From contig CALLLP010000006.1 in the NCBI GenBank assembly GCA_938008165.1, positions 1 to 64,000 on the forward strand: a stretch of 64,000 nt of DNA, written 5' to 3'. The DNA comes from an uncultured Neomegalonema sp. Its GTDB lineage: Bacteria > Pseudomonadota > Alphaproteobacteria > Rhodobacterales > Rhodobacteraceae. This document shows positions 12,894 to 21,705 of this stretch, piece after piece. The notes under the pieces are model-generated. The model made no database searches and was not told the DNA's origin. It saw only the letters and a program-made list of their open reading frames with translations. The translations under genes and the position numbers were made by a program. Position 1 is the stretch's first letter, and the number at the start of each line of letters is the position of its first letter.

Positions 12894-13199
12894 TCAGGAA
12901 GGGGTCTTGCCACCCGCTTCGATCAGGGTTTTGAGCGTATCACGATCGTATTCGGTATCAATCCGGGCGGCCTCGGCCTCGACCAGCGCTTCCAGATCAT
13001 CGCCGTCCACGGCATAGGGTTCCCCCCGCCGCCATTCGGCAAGATAGTCGTCGGTGCTGGCTGCGCCACTTTTCATTGCGGCGCGGTCGATGGCCTGTTC
13101 GAATCGTTCGGGCAATTGCCGTTTGGCGGTCTTGCGCCCTGCCTTGACGATAACCTGAGCAGGCATGTCGCGCCAATAGACGACGGTGACTTGCGGCAT
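12894..13199 (-). CDS. 'Virulence factor' family small protein (PF13769-type), 101 aa
   Basis: A cytoplasmic protein starting MPQVTVVYWRDMPAQVIVKA and containing AKRQLPERFEQAIDRAAM and DDYLAEWRRG, the signature I know for the family misnamed 'virulence factor'. It is found beside MTHFR-like and corrinoid methyltransferase genes in Rhodobacterales, which suggests a role in split methionine-synthase or one-carbon chemistry rather than virulence. Its start faces metF across a 175-bp AT-rich region. Confidence 0.75.
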   Translation of the reverse strand: MPQVTVVYWRDMPAQVIVKAGRKTAKRQLPERFEQAIDRAAMKSGAASTDDYLAEWRRGEPYAVDGDDLEALVEAEAARIDTEYDRDTLKTLIEAGGKTPS

Positions 13200-13300
13200 T
13201 TCATTTCTCCCCGATCCTGCATTCCCGCATAGCGCCCGCGCTGCGCAATAGATGCACCATCCACGACTTCGCGAACGTGAATTGCGACAGGCAGGGAAGC

Positions 13301-13324
13301 TGTAACATATATTTGGTATTTACA
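13301..13324. promoter_or_regulatory. AT-rich divergent control region with a dyad, upstream of metF
   Basis: The 175-bp space between two divergent one-carbon transcription units is markedly AT-rich near its metF side. It contains TGTAA (13301-13305) and TTACA (13320-13324) as an inverted pair spaced by 14 bp, followed by ATAAAGAAATCTTGATATTG. It could be an operator for a methionine regulator. No known riboswitch consensus was recognised. Confidence 0.3.
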
Positions 13325-13374
13325 CATAAAGAAATCTTGATATTGTTTTTTTATCTTAAACGGAGATCATCACC

Positions 13375-14304
13375 ATGACCGCTTTCCCCGCCGATCGTAT
13401 CGCCTTGTCTTTTGAGTTGTTTCCCGCAAAGGACGATGTTGCCGCTGCGGCAATCCGGCGATGTGTGCGGGCGCTGGCTCCGATGAAACCGCGTTTCTTT
13501 TCTGTGACCTACGGGGCGAATGGATCGAGCGGGGGGCGCACCATCTCGACGATTTGCGATTTGCGCGGCGAGCGGGTCAATGCGCCGGTCGCCGGGCATC
13601 TGACCTGTGCCGGTGGTTCGCAGGCGGAGGTTTTGGAGAGGGCGCGGTCTTACGAATCAGCTGGAGCGGGCTGGGTTGTGGCCCTGCGCGGCGATGGCGA
13701 TGGCGGGGCGGGCAGCGCTTTTGAGGCCCGTGAAGACGGGTTCGCATCCTCCGCCGATCTCGTTGCGGCCCTGCGCCGGGAGACGGGCCTGCGGATCGCG
13801 GTGGCGGGCTACCCGGAGGCGCATCCCGAATCCCAGGGGCAGGCGGCGGATATGGATCATCTGAAACGCAAGGTCGATGCCGGGGCCGATTGCATCGTCA
13901 CGCAGTTCTTTTTCGAGAACGAGGTATTCTTCCGCTATGTCGATGCGGTTCGCAAGGCGGGGGTCGATGTGCCGATCGTGCCGGGAATCATGCCGATCCG
14001 CGATTTCGGCAAGATCAGTGCCTTTGCCCGCAAATGCGGCACCGCGATTCCCGCCCGGCTCGCCGAGCGCTTTGCCAAGGCTGCCGAGCGCGGCGCGACG
14101 CGGGATCTGGCCCTCGCGGTCAGCGCCGGACAATGCGACGACCTGCGCGAAGCGGGGGTCCGGGCCTTCCATTTCTACACCCTCAACGATCCGGCCCTGA
14201 CGCTGGGCACCTGTCAGGCGCTGGGCCTTGATCCGGTCAACCCGGTGGATGGCGGCGAAAACGATCAGAATACGACAAAAATCCCCGATCAGATTCGCGC
14301 TTGA
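13375..14304 (+). CDS. metF: Methylenetetrahydrofolate reductase
   Basis: MetF reduces methylene-THF to methyl-THF with an FAD-bound hydride and supplies the methyl group for methionine. The 309-residue protein is the canonical type: LSFELFPAKDD (11-21), FFSVTYGANGS near 42, TISTICDL, VAGHLTCAGGS near 72, the flavin/folate segment VVALRGDG near 101, and CIVTQFFFEN near 177. CGGAG lies upstream of the ATG. Divergent from the MTHFR-like/pterin-methyltransferase unit, which is expected to use its product. Confidence 0.95.
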   Translation: MTAFPADRIALSFELFPAKDDVAAAAIRRCVRALAPMKPRFFSVTYGANGSSGGRTISTICDLRGERVNAPVAGHLTCAGGSQAEVLERARSYESAGAGWVVALRGDGDGGAGSAFEAREDGFASSADLVAALRRETGLRIAVAGYPEAHPESQGQAADMDHLKRKVDAGADCIVTQFFFENEVFFRYVDAVRKAGVDVPIVPGIMPIRDFGKISAFARKCGTAIPARLAERFAKAAERGATRDLALAVSAGQCDDLREAGVRAFHFYTLNDPALTLGTCQALGLDPVNPVDGGENDQNTTKIPDQIRA

Positions 14305-14308
14305 TGCT

Positions 14309-14336
14309 TTGACCTGCCGACAAGTCCTGTTAGGCT
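14309..14336 (+). promoter_or_regulatory. Candidate promoter for ppx/gppA-rlmE
   Basis: TTGACC (14309-14314) and TAGGCT (14331-14336) are separated by 16 bp, 117 bp upstream of the GTG start. Both hexamers deviate from consensus, so this is only a plausible sigma-70 promoter. Confidence 0.3.
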
Positions 14337-14452
14337 AGACTCAACGAGATAGGGTGCTTCGTCTGGATAGCGCCCGCTTGAGTGGAATTGCAATGGCTGC
14401 GCGAGGTCCGCAGCGACTGGCGCGCGCCGTTGCATGTCTAAGGGGATGAACT

Positions 14453-15688
14453 GTGGCGCCACCGCGCGACGCACCGCCCGGCATGCCTCCGCCTGTTCAC
14501 GGCGCAGGGCCGGGCATCAAGAGGCCGTTTGCTGCCGTCGATCACGGTCACGGAAAACGGGAACGACGACCACCTCGGCGACGAGGGGGGCGCTTCGATC
14601 ATATTTTTGCGGCTCTCGACCTTGGCACCAATAACTGCCGTCTTCTGATTGCCCGCCCGGATGGTGACAGCTTTCGGGTGCTCGATGCCTTTTCTCGGGT
14701 CGTACGGCTTGGCGAGGGGGTCGACCATACCAATCGCCTGAACGAAGCGGCGATGAGCCGCGCCATCGAGGCGCTGCATATCTGTGCCGAAAAAATGTCG
14801 CGCCGGGGCGTTACCCGCGCGCGGGCCATCGCGACCGAAGCGTGTCGCCGGGCCGATAACGGGGCGGAATTCGTTGCCCGTGTCCGCCGGGAGACCGGCC
14901 TGACGCTCGATGTGATCGGGGCGGGCGAGGAAGCGCGTCTGGCCGTTGCGGGATGTGCGCCCCTGTTCGATTCGCGCCGCGAATGCCTGCTGGTCTTCGA
15001 TATTGGCGGTGGCAGTACCGAACTGGTCTGGATCGATCTCAGCGCCATGCCGAAAAACCGTCGGCGTGACATCCTGCTTGGCGTACAGACCAAGGGGGTC
15101 GACGAGGCGCGGCTGGAACTGGATATCAAGACCCTGTCCGAAAATGCGCATTGGACCTCGTTGCCGGTCGGGGTCGTGACTCTCGCCGAGCGGTTCAAGG
15201 CCGTCGCGAACGAGCGCGAGCGGTTCGATGCGATGCGCGACTATACCAAATCCCTGATTGCCCCTTTCGCGGCAACCGGGGCCGGGGCGACCGAGGAGCG
15301 CCTGTTGCGGATGCAGCTTCTGGGCACCTCCGGTACGGTCACGACCCTTGCCGGGGTGCATCTGGATTTGCCCCGCTACAACCGCTCGAAGGTGGACGGT
15401 CTGTGGATGCAGCGGCTGGAACTGTCTGCCTTGATCGATAACCTCTTGGCCATGAATCATGCCCAGCGCTCGACGATCCCCTGCATCGGCGATGACCGCT
15501 CCGAGCTGGTCATTTCCGGTGCATCGATCCTCAGCGCGATCCTGCATTACTGGCCGACCGAAAAACTGCGCGTCGCCGACCGGGGGCTGCGCGAGGGACT
15601 GCTCTACGGATTGATGAATCGTGAGGATGCCATGCACCGCGCCGGGGATGAATCGATGGCGGGGACATCGGCGGTGGTCAGGCCATGA
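14453..15688 (+). CDS. Exopolyphosphatase / guanosine pentaphosphate phosphohydrolase family (Ppx/GppA)
   Basis: Members remove phosphate from polyphosphate or pppGpp. The 411-residue protein has a proline/arginine-rich N-terminal extension (1-48) followed by the ASKHA fold: [11 protein letters not shown] (phosphate 1 loop), [22 protein letters not shown] (phosphate 2) and [12 protein letters not shown]. The GTG start has AGGGGA upstream; an ATG just before it is out of frame. It is coupled to rlmE by ATGA. Substrate preference cannot be told from sequence. Confidence 0.88.
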   Translation: MAPPRDAPPGMPPPVHGAGPGIKRPFAAVDHGHGKRERRPPRRRGGRFDHIFAALDLGTNNCRLLIARPDGDSFRVLDAFSRVVRLGEGVDHTNRLNEAAMSRAIEALHICAEKMSRRGVTRARAIATEACRRADNGAEFVARVRRETGLTLDVIGAGEEARLAVAGCAPLFDSRRECLLVFDIGGGSTELVWIDLSAMPKNRRRDILLGVQTKGVDEARLELDIKTLSENAHWTSLPVGVVTLAERFKAVANERERFDAMRDYTKSLIAPFAATGAGATEERLLRMQLLGTSGTVTTLAGVHLDLPRYNRSKVDGLWMQRLELSALIDNLLAMNHAQRSTIPCIGDDRSELVISGASILSAILHYWPTEKLRVADRGLREGLLYGLMNREDAMHRAGDESMAGTSAVVRP

Positions 15689-16413
15689 AAAAACCGGCAA
15701 AGGGCGATTCAGGGCGCGGTCAGCGGCACCTTCATGAAAAAGTGAAGACCGCCAAGGGCCGCAAGATGTCGTCGAAGTTATGGCTGGAGCGCCAGCTCAA
15801 CGATCCCTATGTCAAGCGTGCAGTGGCGGAAAACCGCCGCTCGCGGGCGATCTATAAGCTAATCGATATCGATGACAAATTCCGCTTTCTCAAACCCGGC
15901 AAGCGGGTCATCGATCTCGGCTGCGCGCCGGGGGGATGGTCTCAGATTGCGGCGGAGCGGGTGAATGCGACCGGAGAAAACGGCGGCAAGGCCCAAGGCT
16001 TCGTTCTGGGTGTGGATTTGCAGGAGGTCGAGCCGATTGCCGGTGTCGAGCTGATGCAGCTCGATTTCATGGATGAGGGGGCCGATGACAGGGTGAAAGC
16101 CGCGATGGGCGGCCCCGCCGACATCATCCTGTCGGATATGGCCGCGTCCTCGACCGGGCATCGCCAGACCGATCATATCCGCATCATCGCGCTATGCGAG
16201 GCAGCGGCACAATTCGCGCGGGAAACGCTGAACGCCGGTGGAATCTTCGTCGCCAAGGTGCTGCGCGGAGGGGCCGATGGCGATCTCTTGGCACAGTTGA
16301 AACGCGATTTCACCACCGTGCGCCATTTCAAGCCGGGGGCAAGCCGGTCGGACAGCGCCGAAATCTTCGTCGTGGCGCAGGGATTCCGGGGCGAAAACGC
16401 GCAGGGGCAGTAA
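15685..16413 (+). CDS. rlmE: 23S rRNA 2'-O-ribose methyltransferase (U2552)
   Basis: RlmE (FtsJ/RrmJ) methylates U2552 of the ribosomal A loop in the 50S subunit. The 242 residues carry the K-D-K-E tetrad: Lys in SRAIYKL, Asp in [11 protein letters not shown], Lys in FVAKVLRGG and Glu in [15 protein letters not shown]. The SAM-binding segment is [13 protein letters not shown]. The ATG overlaps the ppx/gppA stop codon. The N-terminal 35 residues are basic and probably contact RNA. Confidence 0.95.
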   Translation: MKKPAKGDSGRGQRHLHEKVKTAKGRKMSSKLWLERQLNDPYVKRAVAENRRSRAIYKLIDIDDKFRFLKPGKRVIDLGCAPGGWSQIAAERVNATGENGGKAQGFVLGVDLQEVEPIAGVELMQLDFMDEGADDRVKAAMGGPADIILSDMAASSTGHRQTDHIRIIALCEAAAQFARETLNAGGIFVAKVLRGGADGDLLAQLKRDFTTVRHFKPGASRSDSAEIFVVAQGFRGENAQGQ

Positions 16414-16414
16414 C

Positions 16415-16481
16415 ATTCTTGCAAGGGATACCGGGACCCCTTAGGTAATTCCGATAGAAACACTCGGCTAAACGCAAGAAT
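16415..16481 (+). promoter_or_regulatory. Predicted three-way-junction RNA fold in the leader of the orphan ABC ATPase
   Basis: An 8-bp perfect outer helix (ATTCTTGC 16415-16422 with GCAAGAAT 16474-16481) encloses two hairpins: AAGGG/CCCTT (16423-16427/16438-16442) and CCGA/TCGG (16451-16454/16464-16467). The outer 3' strand ends 7 bp before the ATG, covering the place where a ribosome-binding site would sit. No good Shine-Dalgarno sequence is otherwise visible. It matches no riboswitch consensus I know. The fold is predicted by eye only. Confidence 0.4.
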
Positions 16482-16488
16482 CGGTTCC

Positions 16489-17610
16489 ATGACACGCCTT
16501 TCGCTTGATGGATTGCACAAGAGCTACGGAAGCATGCCCGCCGTGCGCGATGTCTCGCTCGATGTTGCGCCCGGAGAGGTCGTGTGCCTGCTGGGACCGT
16601 CCGGCTGCGGAAAGTCCACGACATTGCGCATCGCGGCGGGGGTCGAGCGGCAATCCGGGGGGCGGGTGCTGATCGATGGCGCCATGGTGTCGGATGCGCA
16701 ATGCCACGCACCGCCCGAAAAACGCTCTGTCGGGCTGATGTTTCAGGATTTTGCCCTGTTTCCGCATCTGCGGGTTCTCGACAATGTCGCCTTTGGCCTG
16801 ACCGGGCATGGCCGGGGCGAGCGCAAGCGGATCGCGCGCGAGTATCTGGACCGGGTCGAGATGGTCGATCATGCCGATAAATACCCGCATGAACTGTCGG
16901 GCGGCGAACAGCAGCGGGTTGCGCTGGCGCGGGCGCTGGCTCCGAAACCGCGCGTGATGCTGATGGACGAGCCGTTCTCCGGTCTCGATAACCGCCTGCG
17001 CGACGAGGTGCGCGATGCGGCACTGTCCGTCCTGAAAGAAGAGAATGCCGCCGTCTTGCTGGTCACCCATGACCCGGAGGAAGCGCTGCGCATGGCCGAC
17101 CGAATCGCCCTCATGCGCGAGGGTTGTATCGAGCAGATCGGCGCACCTTATCATATCTACAACAACCCCAAGGACCGCGCGGCGGCGGCGTTTTTCAGCG
17201 ATCTGAACGTCATTCACGGTGTTGTGCGCTCGCGCCAGACGAATACGCCCTTCGGCTTGTTCCTGACCCCCGGTCTCGTGGATGACGCGGATGTGGAGAT
17301 TATCGTGCGCCCCCAACATCTGCGCATCGATCTTGATGAAGGGCAGCGCCCCGAATCGAGCGCCCGAACCGGCGTCGCCGCACCCGGAACGGTGGTCCGG
17401 GCGCGGTTTATGGGGTCTGAAAGCCTGATCGAGGTGAGCATGGACCATGACGATTCGGTCCTGCGCGCGACGGTTCCGGGGGTCTTTACGCCCGAGGCGG
17501 GCAAGCGGGTCTGGTTATCGCTGAAGCGCGAATCCTGCCATCTTTTCCCCTGCGCGGCCCAAAGCAAGGTGCGTTCGCCCTTCGTCCATGACGAGGAAGC
17601 GCGGGTCTGA
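16489..17610 (+). CDS. ABC transporter ATP-binding protein, Fe(3+)/spermidine-type (FbpC/PotA-like) with TOBE domain
   Basis: The 373-residue importer-type ATPase has Walker A GPSGCGKST near 36, Q-loop FQDFALFP near 85, signature LSGGEQQRVALARAL near 135, Walker B RVMLMDEP near 157 and H-loop VTHDPEEAL near 190. It ends in a regulatory TOBE-type region (about 235-355, MGSESLIEVSMD). No permease or binding-protein gene is adjacent, so the substrate is unknown; it may serve a transporter encoded elsewhere. The leader can fold into a three-way junction. tatABC follows after 139 bp. Confidence 0.85.
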   Translation: MTRLSLDGLHKSYGSMPAVRDVSLDVAPGEVVCLLGPSGCGKSTTLRIAAGVERQSGGRVLIDGAMVSDAQCHAPPEKRSVGLMFQDFALFPHLRVLDNVAFGLTGHGRGERKRIAREYLDRVEMVDHADKYPHELSGGEQQRVALARALAPKPRVMLMDEPFSGLDNRLRDEVRDAALSVLKEENAAVLLVTHDPEEALRMADRIALMREGCIEQIGAPYHIYNNPKDRAAAAFFSDLNVIHGVVRSRQTNTPFGLFLTPGLVDDADVEIIVRPQHLRIDLDEGQRPESSARTGVAAPGTVVRARFMGSESLIEVSMDHDDSVLRATVPGVFTPEAGKRVWLSLKRESCHLFPCAAQSKVRSPFVHDEEARV

Positions 17611-17749
17611 ACGCGGGATCATTCGAGGTGTTTGCACGGGGCGCGGCGTTTTCCCTTTAACGCGGGCAACCAAGCCCTTATGTGTAAGAGCAAGACAGCG
17701 CGGTGCCATCGTGCCCCACGCGTCACTTTAGGGATTTGGGAGGTCATCT

Positions 17750-17989
17750 ATGGGTGGCATCAGCATCTGGCAACTCGCCATCGTCGGCATCCTTGTGGTG
17801 CTTCTCTTCGGTCGCGGAAAGATTTCCGAACTGATGGGCGATGTTGCGAAGGGTATCAAAAGCTTCAAGAAGGGCATGAAGGATGACGAGGAGGAAACCC
17901 TCGACACCGCCCGCGCGGAGCGTGTGGCCGCCGATGGCCCCGCCGAACCCATCGATGTCACCCCCCGCAAGGAGCGCGAGGACGCGTAA
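17750..17989 (+). CDS. tatA: Sec-independent protein translocase TatA
   Basis: TatA forms the variable-size pore of the twin-arginine translocase. The 79 residues start [20 protein letters not shown] (membrane helix), then [20 protein letters not shown], the hallmark amphipathic helix, and an acidic tail. GGGAGG lies eight bases upstream. It is the first gene of tatABC. Confidence 0.95.
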   Translation: MGGISIWQLAIVGILVVLLFGRGKISELMGDVAKGIKSFKKGMKDDEEETLDTARAERVAADGPAEPIDVTPRKEREDA

Positions 17990-18013
17990 GGCGCCTCGCT
18001 TGAAAGACCCCGC

Positions 18014-18451
18014 ATGTTCGGCAATTTCAGCCTACCGGAACTTCTGGTCGTCGGCGCGCTCGCGCTGATCGTGATCGGGCCGAAAGACCTGCCGCGCATG
18101 ATGCGGTCGGTGGGTAAATTCGTGGGTCAGGCAAAGGGGTTGGCGCGCCAGTTTCAGGATTCGATGAACGATGCGGCCCGCGAGGCCGATCTCGAAGAAT
18201 TCCGCGATGCGCGCAAGCTTTTGAAAGGTAAGTCCGGCGTAACGGATATGCTCAACGAAACGCTGGATATCGAAGACGACAAAAAGCCGGAAAAGCCGAA
18301 AAACCCCGTGCTCTCATCGGAGGAGATGAAGAAACGGGCCGAGGAATCGGGCTTTGGCGCGTCGAAAAACCCTGCGGAGGATGAGCCGGTGATGGAGCCA
18401 CTCGCCACCGTCGATGAAACGCCCCGGACCGCCGACGCGAAATCCGGTTGA
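18014..18451 (+). CDS. tatB: Sec-independent protein translocase TatB
   Basis: TatB forms the twin-arginine signal receptor with TatC. The 145 residues have an N-terminal helix containing the TatB-type glutamate and [10 protein letters not shown] turn ([20 protein letters not shown] then [10 protein letters not shown]), a long amphipathic helix and a disordered acidic/proline-rich tail. It begins 24 bp after tatA. Confidence 0.94.
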   Translation: MFGNFSLPELLVVGALALIVIGPKDLPRMMRSVGKFVGQAKGLARQFQDSMNDAAREADLEEFRDARKLLKGKSGVTDMLNETLDIEDDKKPEKPKNPVLSSEEMKKRAEESGFGASKNPAEDEPVMEPLATVDETPRTADAKSG

Positions 18452-18464
18452 ACAAGGCCGGAGC

Positions 18465-19271
18465 ATGACGCAAGACGACATCGACGCTTCAAAGGCCCCG
18501 CTGATCGAACATCTGGCCGAATTGCGCGACCGCCTCATCAAGGCGTTCGTGGCGCTGGCCGTCGCCTTCGTCATCTGCATTATCTTTCGCAATCAGATCG
18601 TCGATTTCCTGTCCTATCCGCTGTTGCGCATTCGCCCCGATGCCGAGCTGATGGTCCTGTCGCCGCAGGAATTGTTCTTTACGGTCATCAATATCTCGCT
18701 CTGGGGGGCGTTCTTCCTCGCCTTTCCGTTCATTGCGGCGCAGATATGGGGCTTCGTTGCACCGGGGCTGTACAAGAACGAGCAGGGCGCATTCTTACCG
18801 TTTCTGGTGGCCACGCCTTTTCTGTTCTTTCTCGGAGCATCGCTCGCCTATTTCGTCGTCATCCCGCTGGCCCTTGATTGGTTGATCAATTTTGCGGAGG
18901 CCGAGAAAAATATCTCGGTCGAGACGACCTATTCCGTCCGGCAATTCATCGATTTTATCAAGACGCTATTGTTCGCTTTTGGGGTCAGTTTCCAGCTTCC
19001 CGTCCTGCTGACGCTGCTTGGCAAGGCCGGAATCGTGACGGCGGATGGTTTGAAGGAATGGCGCAAATACGCCATTGTCGGGATCGCCTTCATGGCCATG
19101 ATCCTCACGCCTCCCGACCCTATCAGCCAACTCGCCCTTGGGGTGCCCACCTACCTGCTCTACGAAATCTCGATCCATCTGGTCGCGATGTTCGAGCGCA
19201 AGGAAAAGAAGCGCCGCAAGGATCTGGGTCTGGATGATGATGACGACGATGATGACGAGGACGATTTGTGA
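18465..19271 (+). CDS. tatC: Sec-independent protein translocase TatC
   Basis: TatC is the six-helix signal-recognition core of the Tat translocase. The 268 residues show the N-terminal PLIEHLAELRDRLIKA motif, FFTVINISLWGAFFLAFPF, YFVVIPLALDWL and the C-terminal LTPPDPISQLALGVPTYLLYE. The tail is a run of aspartates (DDDDDDDDEDDL-like), unusually acidic. The ATG at 18465 follows GGCCGGAGC; an earlier in-frame start overlaps tatB. The GTGA overlap couples it to the next gene. Confidence 0.95.
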   Translation: MTQDDIDASKAPLIEHLAELRDRLIKAFVALAVAFVICIIFRNQIVDFLSYPLLRIRPDAELMVLSPQELFFTVINISLWGAFFLAFPFIAAQIWGFVAPGLYKNEQGAFLPFLVATPFLFFLGASLAYFVVIPLALDWLINFAEAEKNISVETTYSVRQFIDFIKTLLFAFGVSFQLPVLLTLLGKAGIVTADGLKEWRKYAIVGIAFMAMILTPPDPISQLALGVPTYLLYEISIHLVAMFERKEKKRRKDLGLDDDDDDDDEDDL

Positions 19272-20131
19272 ACACCGACGCGCTGACCCGCATCGCCGAT
19301 GCGCTGGAGCGGATTTCGCCGCCCCCCGCGCCGCCGCCCGATCTCGACGGAGCCGATGCCTATGTCTGGCGCCCCGGTGAGATGCCCGCCCATGACACGC
19401 TCGATCCGGTAGCAAAGGTGAACCGTGTCGAGCTTGACCTGTTGCAGGGCATCGACCGGGCGCGCGAGACTTTGCTGGACAATACCCGCCGCTTTGCCAA
19501 GGGATTTCCCGCCAATAACGCCTTGCTCTGGGGCGCGCGCGGGATGGGAAAATCCTCACTCGTGAAAGCGGCCCATGCCGCCGTGAATGCCGAAGAAGGC
19601 GCGCGGTTGTTGCTGGTGGAAATCCTGCGCGATGATATCCCGACGCTGCACCGCCTTTTGTCAATCGTGCGCCGGGCGGCGGATCGGCGGTTTCTGATGT
19701 TCTGCGACGATCTCAGCTTCGACCGCGACGATACCCATTACAAATCCCTCAAGGCCGCCCTGGATGGCGGGGTCGAGGGGCGCCCGGAGAATGCGGTTTT
19801 CTACGCCACCTCTAACCGTCGTCACCTGATGCCCCGCGATATGATCGAAAATGAGCAGCGCACGGGCATCAATCCGGCGGAGGCGACCGAGGAGAAAGTG
19901 TCCCTGTCGGACCGATTCGGCCTGTGGCTCGGTTTTCATCCCTGCGATCAGAACGAGTTTCTCACCATGATTCGGGGATATTGCGACGCTTATGGCATCG
20001 ATATTTCCGATGATGACCTGCGCGCCGAGGCGATCGAATGGCGGCAGACGCGCGGGGCCGTTTCGGGCCGCGTGGCGTGGCAATTCGTTCAGGATCTTGC
20101 CGGGCGCAGAGGGGTTTCCCTCACCCGATGA
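19268..20131 (+). CDS. AAA+-type ATPase, DUF815 family
   Basis: The 287-residue cytoplasmic P-loop ATPase has Walker A WGARGMGKSSLVKA near 87, Walker B FLMFCDDLSFDRDD near 138 and a sensor-like FYATSNRRHLMPRDM near 176, which are signatures of the DUF815 family. The GTG start overlaps the tatC stop (GTGA). The family is widely conserved in alphaproteobacteria, but its client is unknown. Position downstream of tatABC is conserved in related bacteria as far as I recall, hinting at a role linked to export or folding. Confidence 0.82.
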   Translation: MNTDALTRIADALERISPPPAPPPDLDGADAYVWRPGEMPAHDTLDPVAKVNRVELDLLQGIDRARETLLDNTRRFAKGFPANNALLWGARGMGKSSLVKAAHAAVNAEEGARLLLVEILRDDIPTLHRLLSIVRRAADRRFLMFCDDLSFDRDDTHYKSLKAALDGGVEGRPENAVFYATSNRRHLMPRDMIENEQRTGINPAEATEEKVSLSDRFGLWLGFHPCDQNEFLTMIRGYCDAYGIDISDDDLRAEAIEWRQTRGAVSGRVAWQFVQDLAGRRGVSLTR

Positions 20132-20151
20132 TGTCGGGCGCAAGAGTTGTG

Positions 20152-20180
20152 TTTACATACGAAAAAATGGCGATACGCTA
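20152..20180 (+). promoter_or_regulatory. Possible promoter upstream of idi
   Basis: The 203-bp gap before idi contains TTTACA (20152-20157) followed after 17 bp by ACGCTA in an AT-richer stretch. It is a weak sigma-70 match, and the remaining gap shows no other recognisable signal apart from GGGAGGA before the idi ATG. Confidence 0.25.
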
Positions 20181-20334
20181 CATCCTTAAGGGGAAAAAAG
20201 AGGATCTACGGCATAGCCGGGATCTGGGGGATGGATGCAATGCGACGTTTTTCAGCCAGCGATTCACCGCGCAAGGCGTGTGTTCGCCCATTGGCGATGG
20301 CTCATAAAATCGCCCGCGGGAGGATACAGGCGTA

Positions 20335-20853
20335 ATGGAACAGGTGATTCCCGCCATTGCGGATGATGGCTCACTTTATCAAATCGAGAAGATGGAGGCG
20401 CATCGTCAGGGCGCGCTGCATCTTGCGATCTCGGTCTTCATCTTTGATGGCGAGGACATGCTGATCCAACGCCGCGCCGATGGGAAGTACCATTGCGGGG
20501 GGATGTGGGCCAATGCATGCTGTTCGCACCCGCATTGGAACGAGAGCGCGGCGGATGCGGCGGCCCGTCGGCTGGGCGAGGAGCTGGGCTGCACACTGCC
20601 CCTGCGCGCCTGTGGCGAGACCCTTTATCGCGCCGATGTGGGCGGTGGATTATGGGAGCATGAGCAAGTGACCATGTTCCGGGGCGATATCGCGCGCGAG
20701 GATCTGACATTCGATCTGAACCCCGAAGAAGTGTCGGAGGTGCGCTGGGCAAGCGTCGATGCCCTGCGTGCGGAGGTCGAGGCCGCCCCCGGCACCATTA
20801 CCCCATGGTTCCGCATTTATCTGGACCGATGGGAGACGCTGGGCATCGCCTAG
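20335..20853 (+). CDS. idi: Isopentenyl-diphosphate delta-isomerase, type I
   Basis: Idi interconverts IPP and DMAPP for isoprenoid synthesis. The 172-residue Nudix-fold protein has the catalytic cysteine in WANACCSHPHWNE (Cys63 by analogy), the metal-binding His/Glu residues HCGGMW and ARRLGEELG, and the catalytic glutamate in WEHEQVTMF near 110. DXP-pathway genes for its substrate (dxr) lie at 57.7 kb. A strong hairpin begins at the stop codon. Confidence 0.95.
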   Translation: MEQVIPAIADDGSLYQIEKMEAHRQGALHLAISVFIFDGEDMLIQRRADGKYHCGGMWANACCSHPHWNESAADAAARRLGEELGCTLPLRACGETLYRADVGGGLWEHEQVTMFRGDIAREDLTFDLNPEEVSEVRWASVDALRAEVEAAPGTITPWFRIYLDRWETLGIA

Positions 20854-20878
20854 CGCATTTCCGACTCGGACAATGCGC
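20853..20878. terminator. Hairpin between convergent idi and pyrF
   Basis: GCGCATT (20853-20859) pairs perfectly with AATGCGC (20872-20878), and TCC/GGA can extend the stem internally. It overlaps the last base of the idi stop codon and could terminate transcription from both sides. No T-run follows. Confidence 0.5.
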
Positions 20879-20930
20879 CAGCACAAAGATACAAGAGCGA
20901 TTTCAAGGGTCGTGAGGTTCTTGCCCGACT

Positions 20931-21635
20931 TTACGCCGCCGCAATCTCGGCCTGAATGGCTTCGGCGGCGGCTTTGGGGTCCTGTGCCTGCCAGATCGGT
21001 CTGCCAACAACGATGTGATCGGCCCCTGCCCGGATCGCCGATTCAGGGGTCTCCACCCGTTTCTGATCGCCGAGCGCGGCCCCGGCGGGGCGCACGCCGG
21101 GGGTGACGATAAGGCGACCCGCCGCTTCGGGCAGCGCCCGGATCGCCGCCGCTTCCTTCGGCGAGGCGATCACGCCATCCGCTCCGGCCAGAAACGCCCG
21201 CCTTGCCCGCTCGACACCAAGCGCGCCGACCTCGCCCCCGACGATCATCCCCTCATCCAGATCGCCCCGATCCAGCGAGGTGAGGATCGTCACGGCAAGG
21301 ATTTTCAGCCCCGTCTCGCCCCGGCCTGTCACCGCCGCGCGCACCACATGGGGGTCGCCATGGACGGTCAGGAAATCATGTCCGAATTCCGAAATGCCCC
21401 GCACCGCCGCTTCGACCGTTGCGCCGATATCGAAGAGTTTGAGGTCGATGAAGGTACGCTTGCCCTTTTCCTTCAACTCGTTGGCCAGAGCGAAGCCGCC
21501 CCCCGTCAACATACCCAGACCCACCTTGTAGAAATCGACCGATCGGCCCAGACGCTCGACCATTTCCAGCCCGGCGATGGCATGGGGCAGGTCGAGGGCA
21601 ACGATCAGGCGGTCTCGGGATACGGGGTCTGTCAT
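20931..21635 (-). CDS. pyrF: Orotidine 5'-phosphate decarboxylase
   Basis: PyrF converts OMP to UMP, the last step of de novo UMP synthesis. The 234-residue TIM barrel begins DRLIVALDLPHA and carries the catalytic Asp/Lys/Asp segment FIDLKLFDIGATV near 61, plus the phosphate-binding end VTPGVRPAG and GADHIVVGRPI. A single gene, convergent with idi. Its upstream region holds a large palindrome. Confidence 0.96.
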   Translation of the reverse strand: MTDPVSRDRLIVALDLPHAIAGLEMVERLGRSVDFYKVGLGMLTGGGFALANELKEKGKRTFIDLKLFDIGATVEAAVRGISEFGHDFLTVHGDPHVVRAAVTGRGETGLKILAVTILTSLDRGDLDEGMIVGGEVGALGVERARRAFLAGADGVIASPKEAAAIRALPEAAGRLIVTPGVRPAGAALGDQKRVETPESAIRAGADHIVVGRPIWQAQDPKAAAEAIQAEIAAA

Positions 21636-21705
21636 GGGGCGTTCCTTGTAAAATAAGCGGTTTCTCTTGGGAATCCGCGTGCGGCGCAGTATGTAGAACC
21701 CTAAA

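Noticed and set aside
16415-16481. Assignment of the leader fold to TPP riboswitch or hammerhead ribozyme
   Set aside because: GGTAATTCC and GAAAC are reminiscent, but the order of conserved blocks and the catalytic core are wrong.
20132-20334. Short frames (about 46-62 codons) between the DUF815 ATPase and idi
   Set aside because: No ribosome-binding site, no recognisable sequence features; the region reads better as the idi upstream region.
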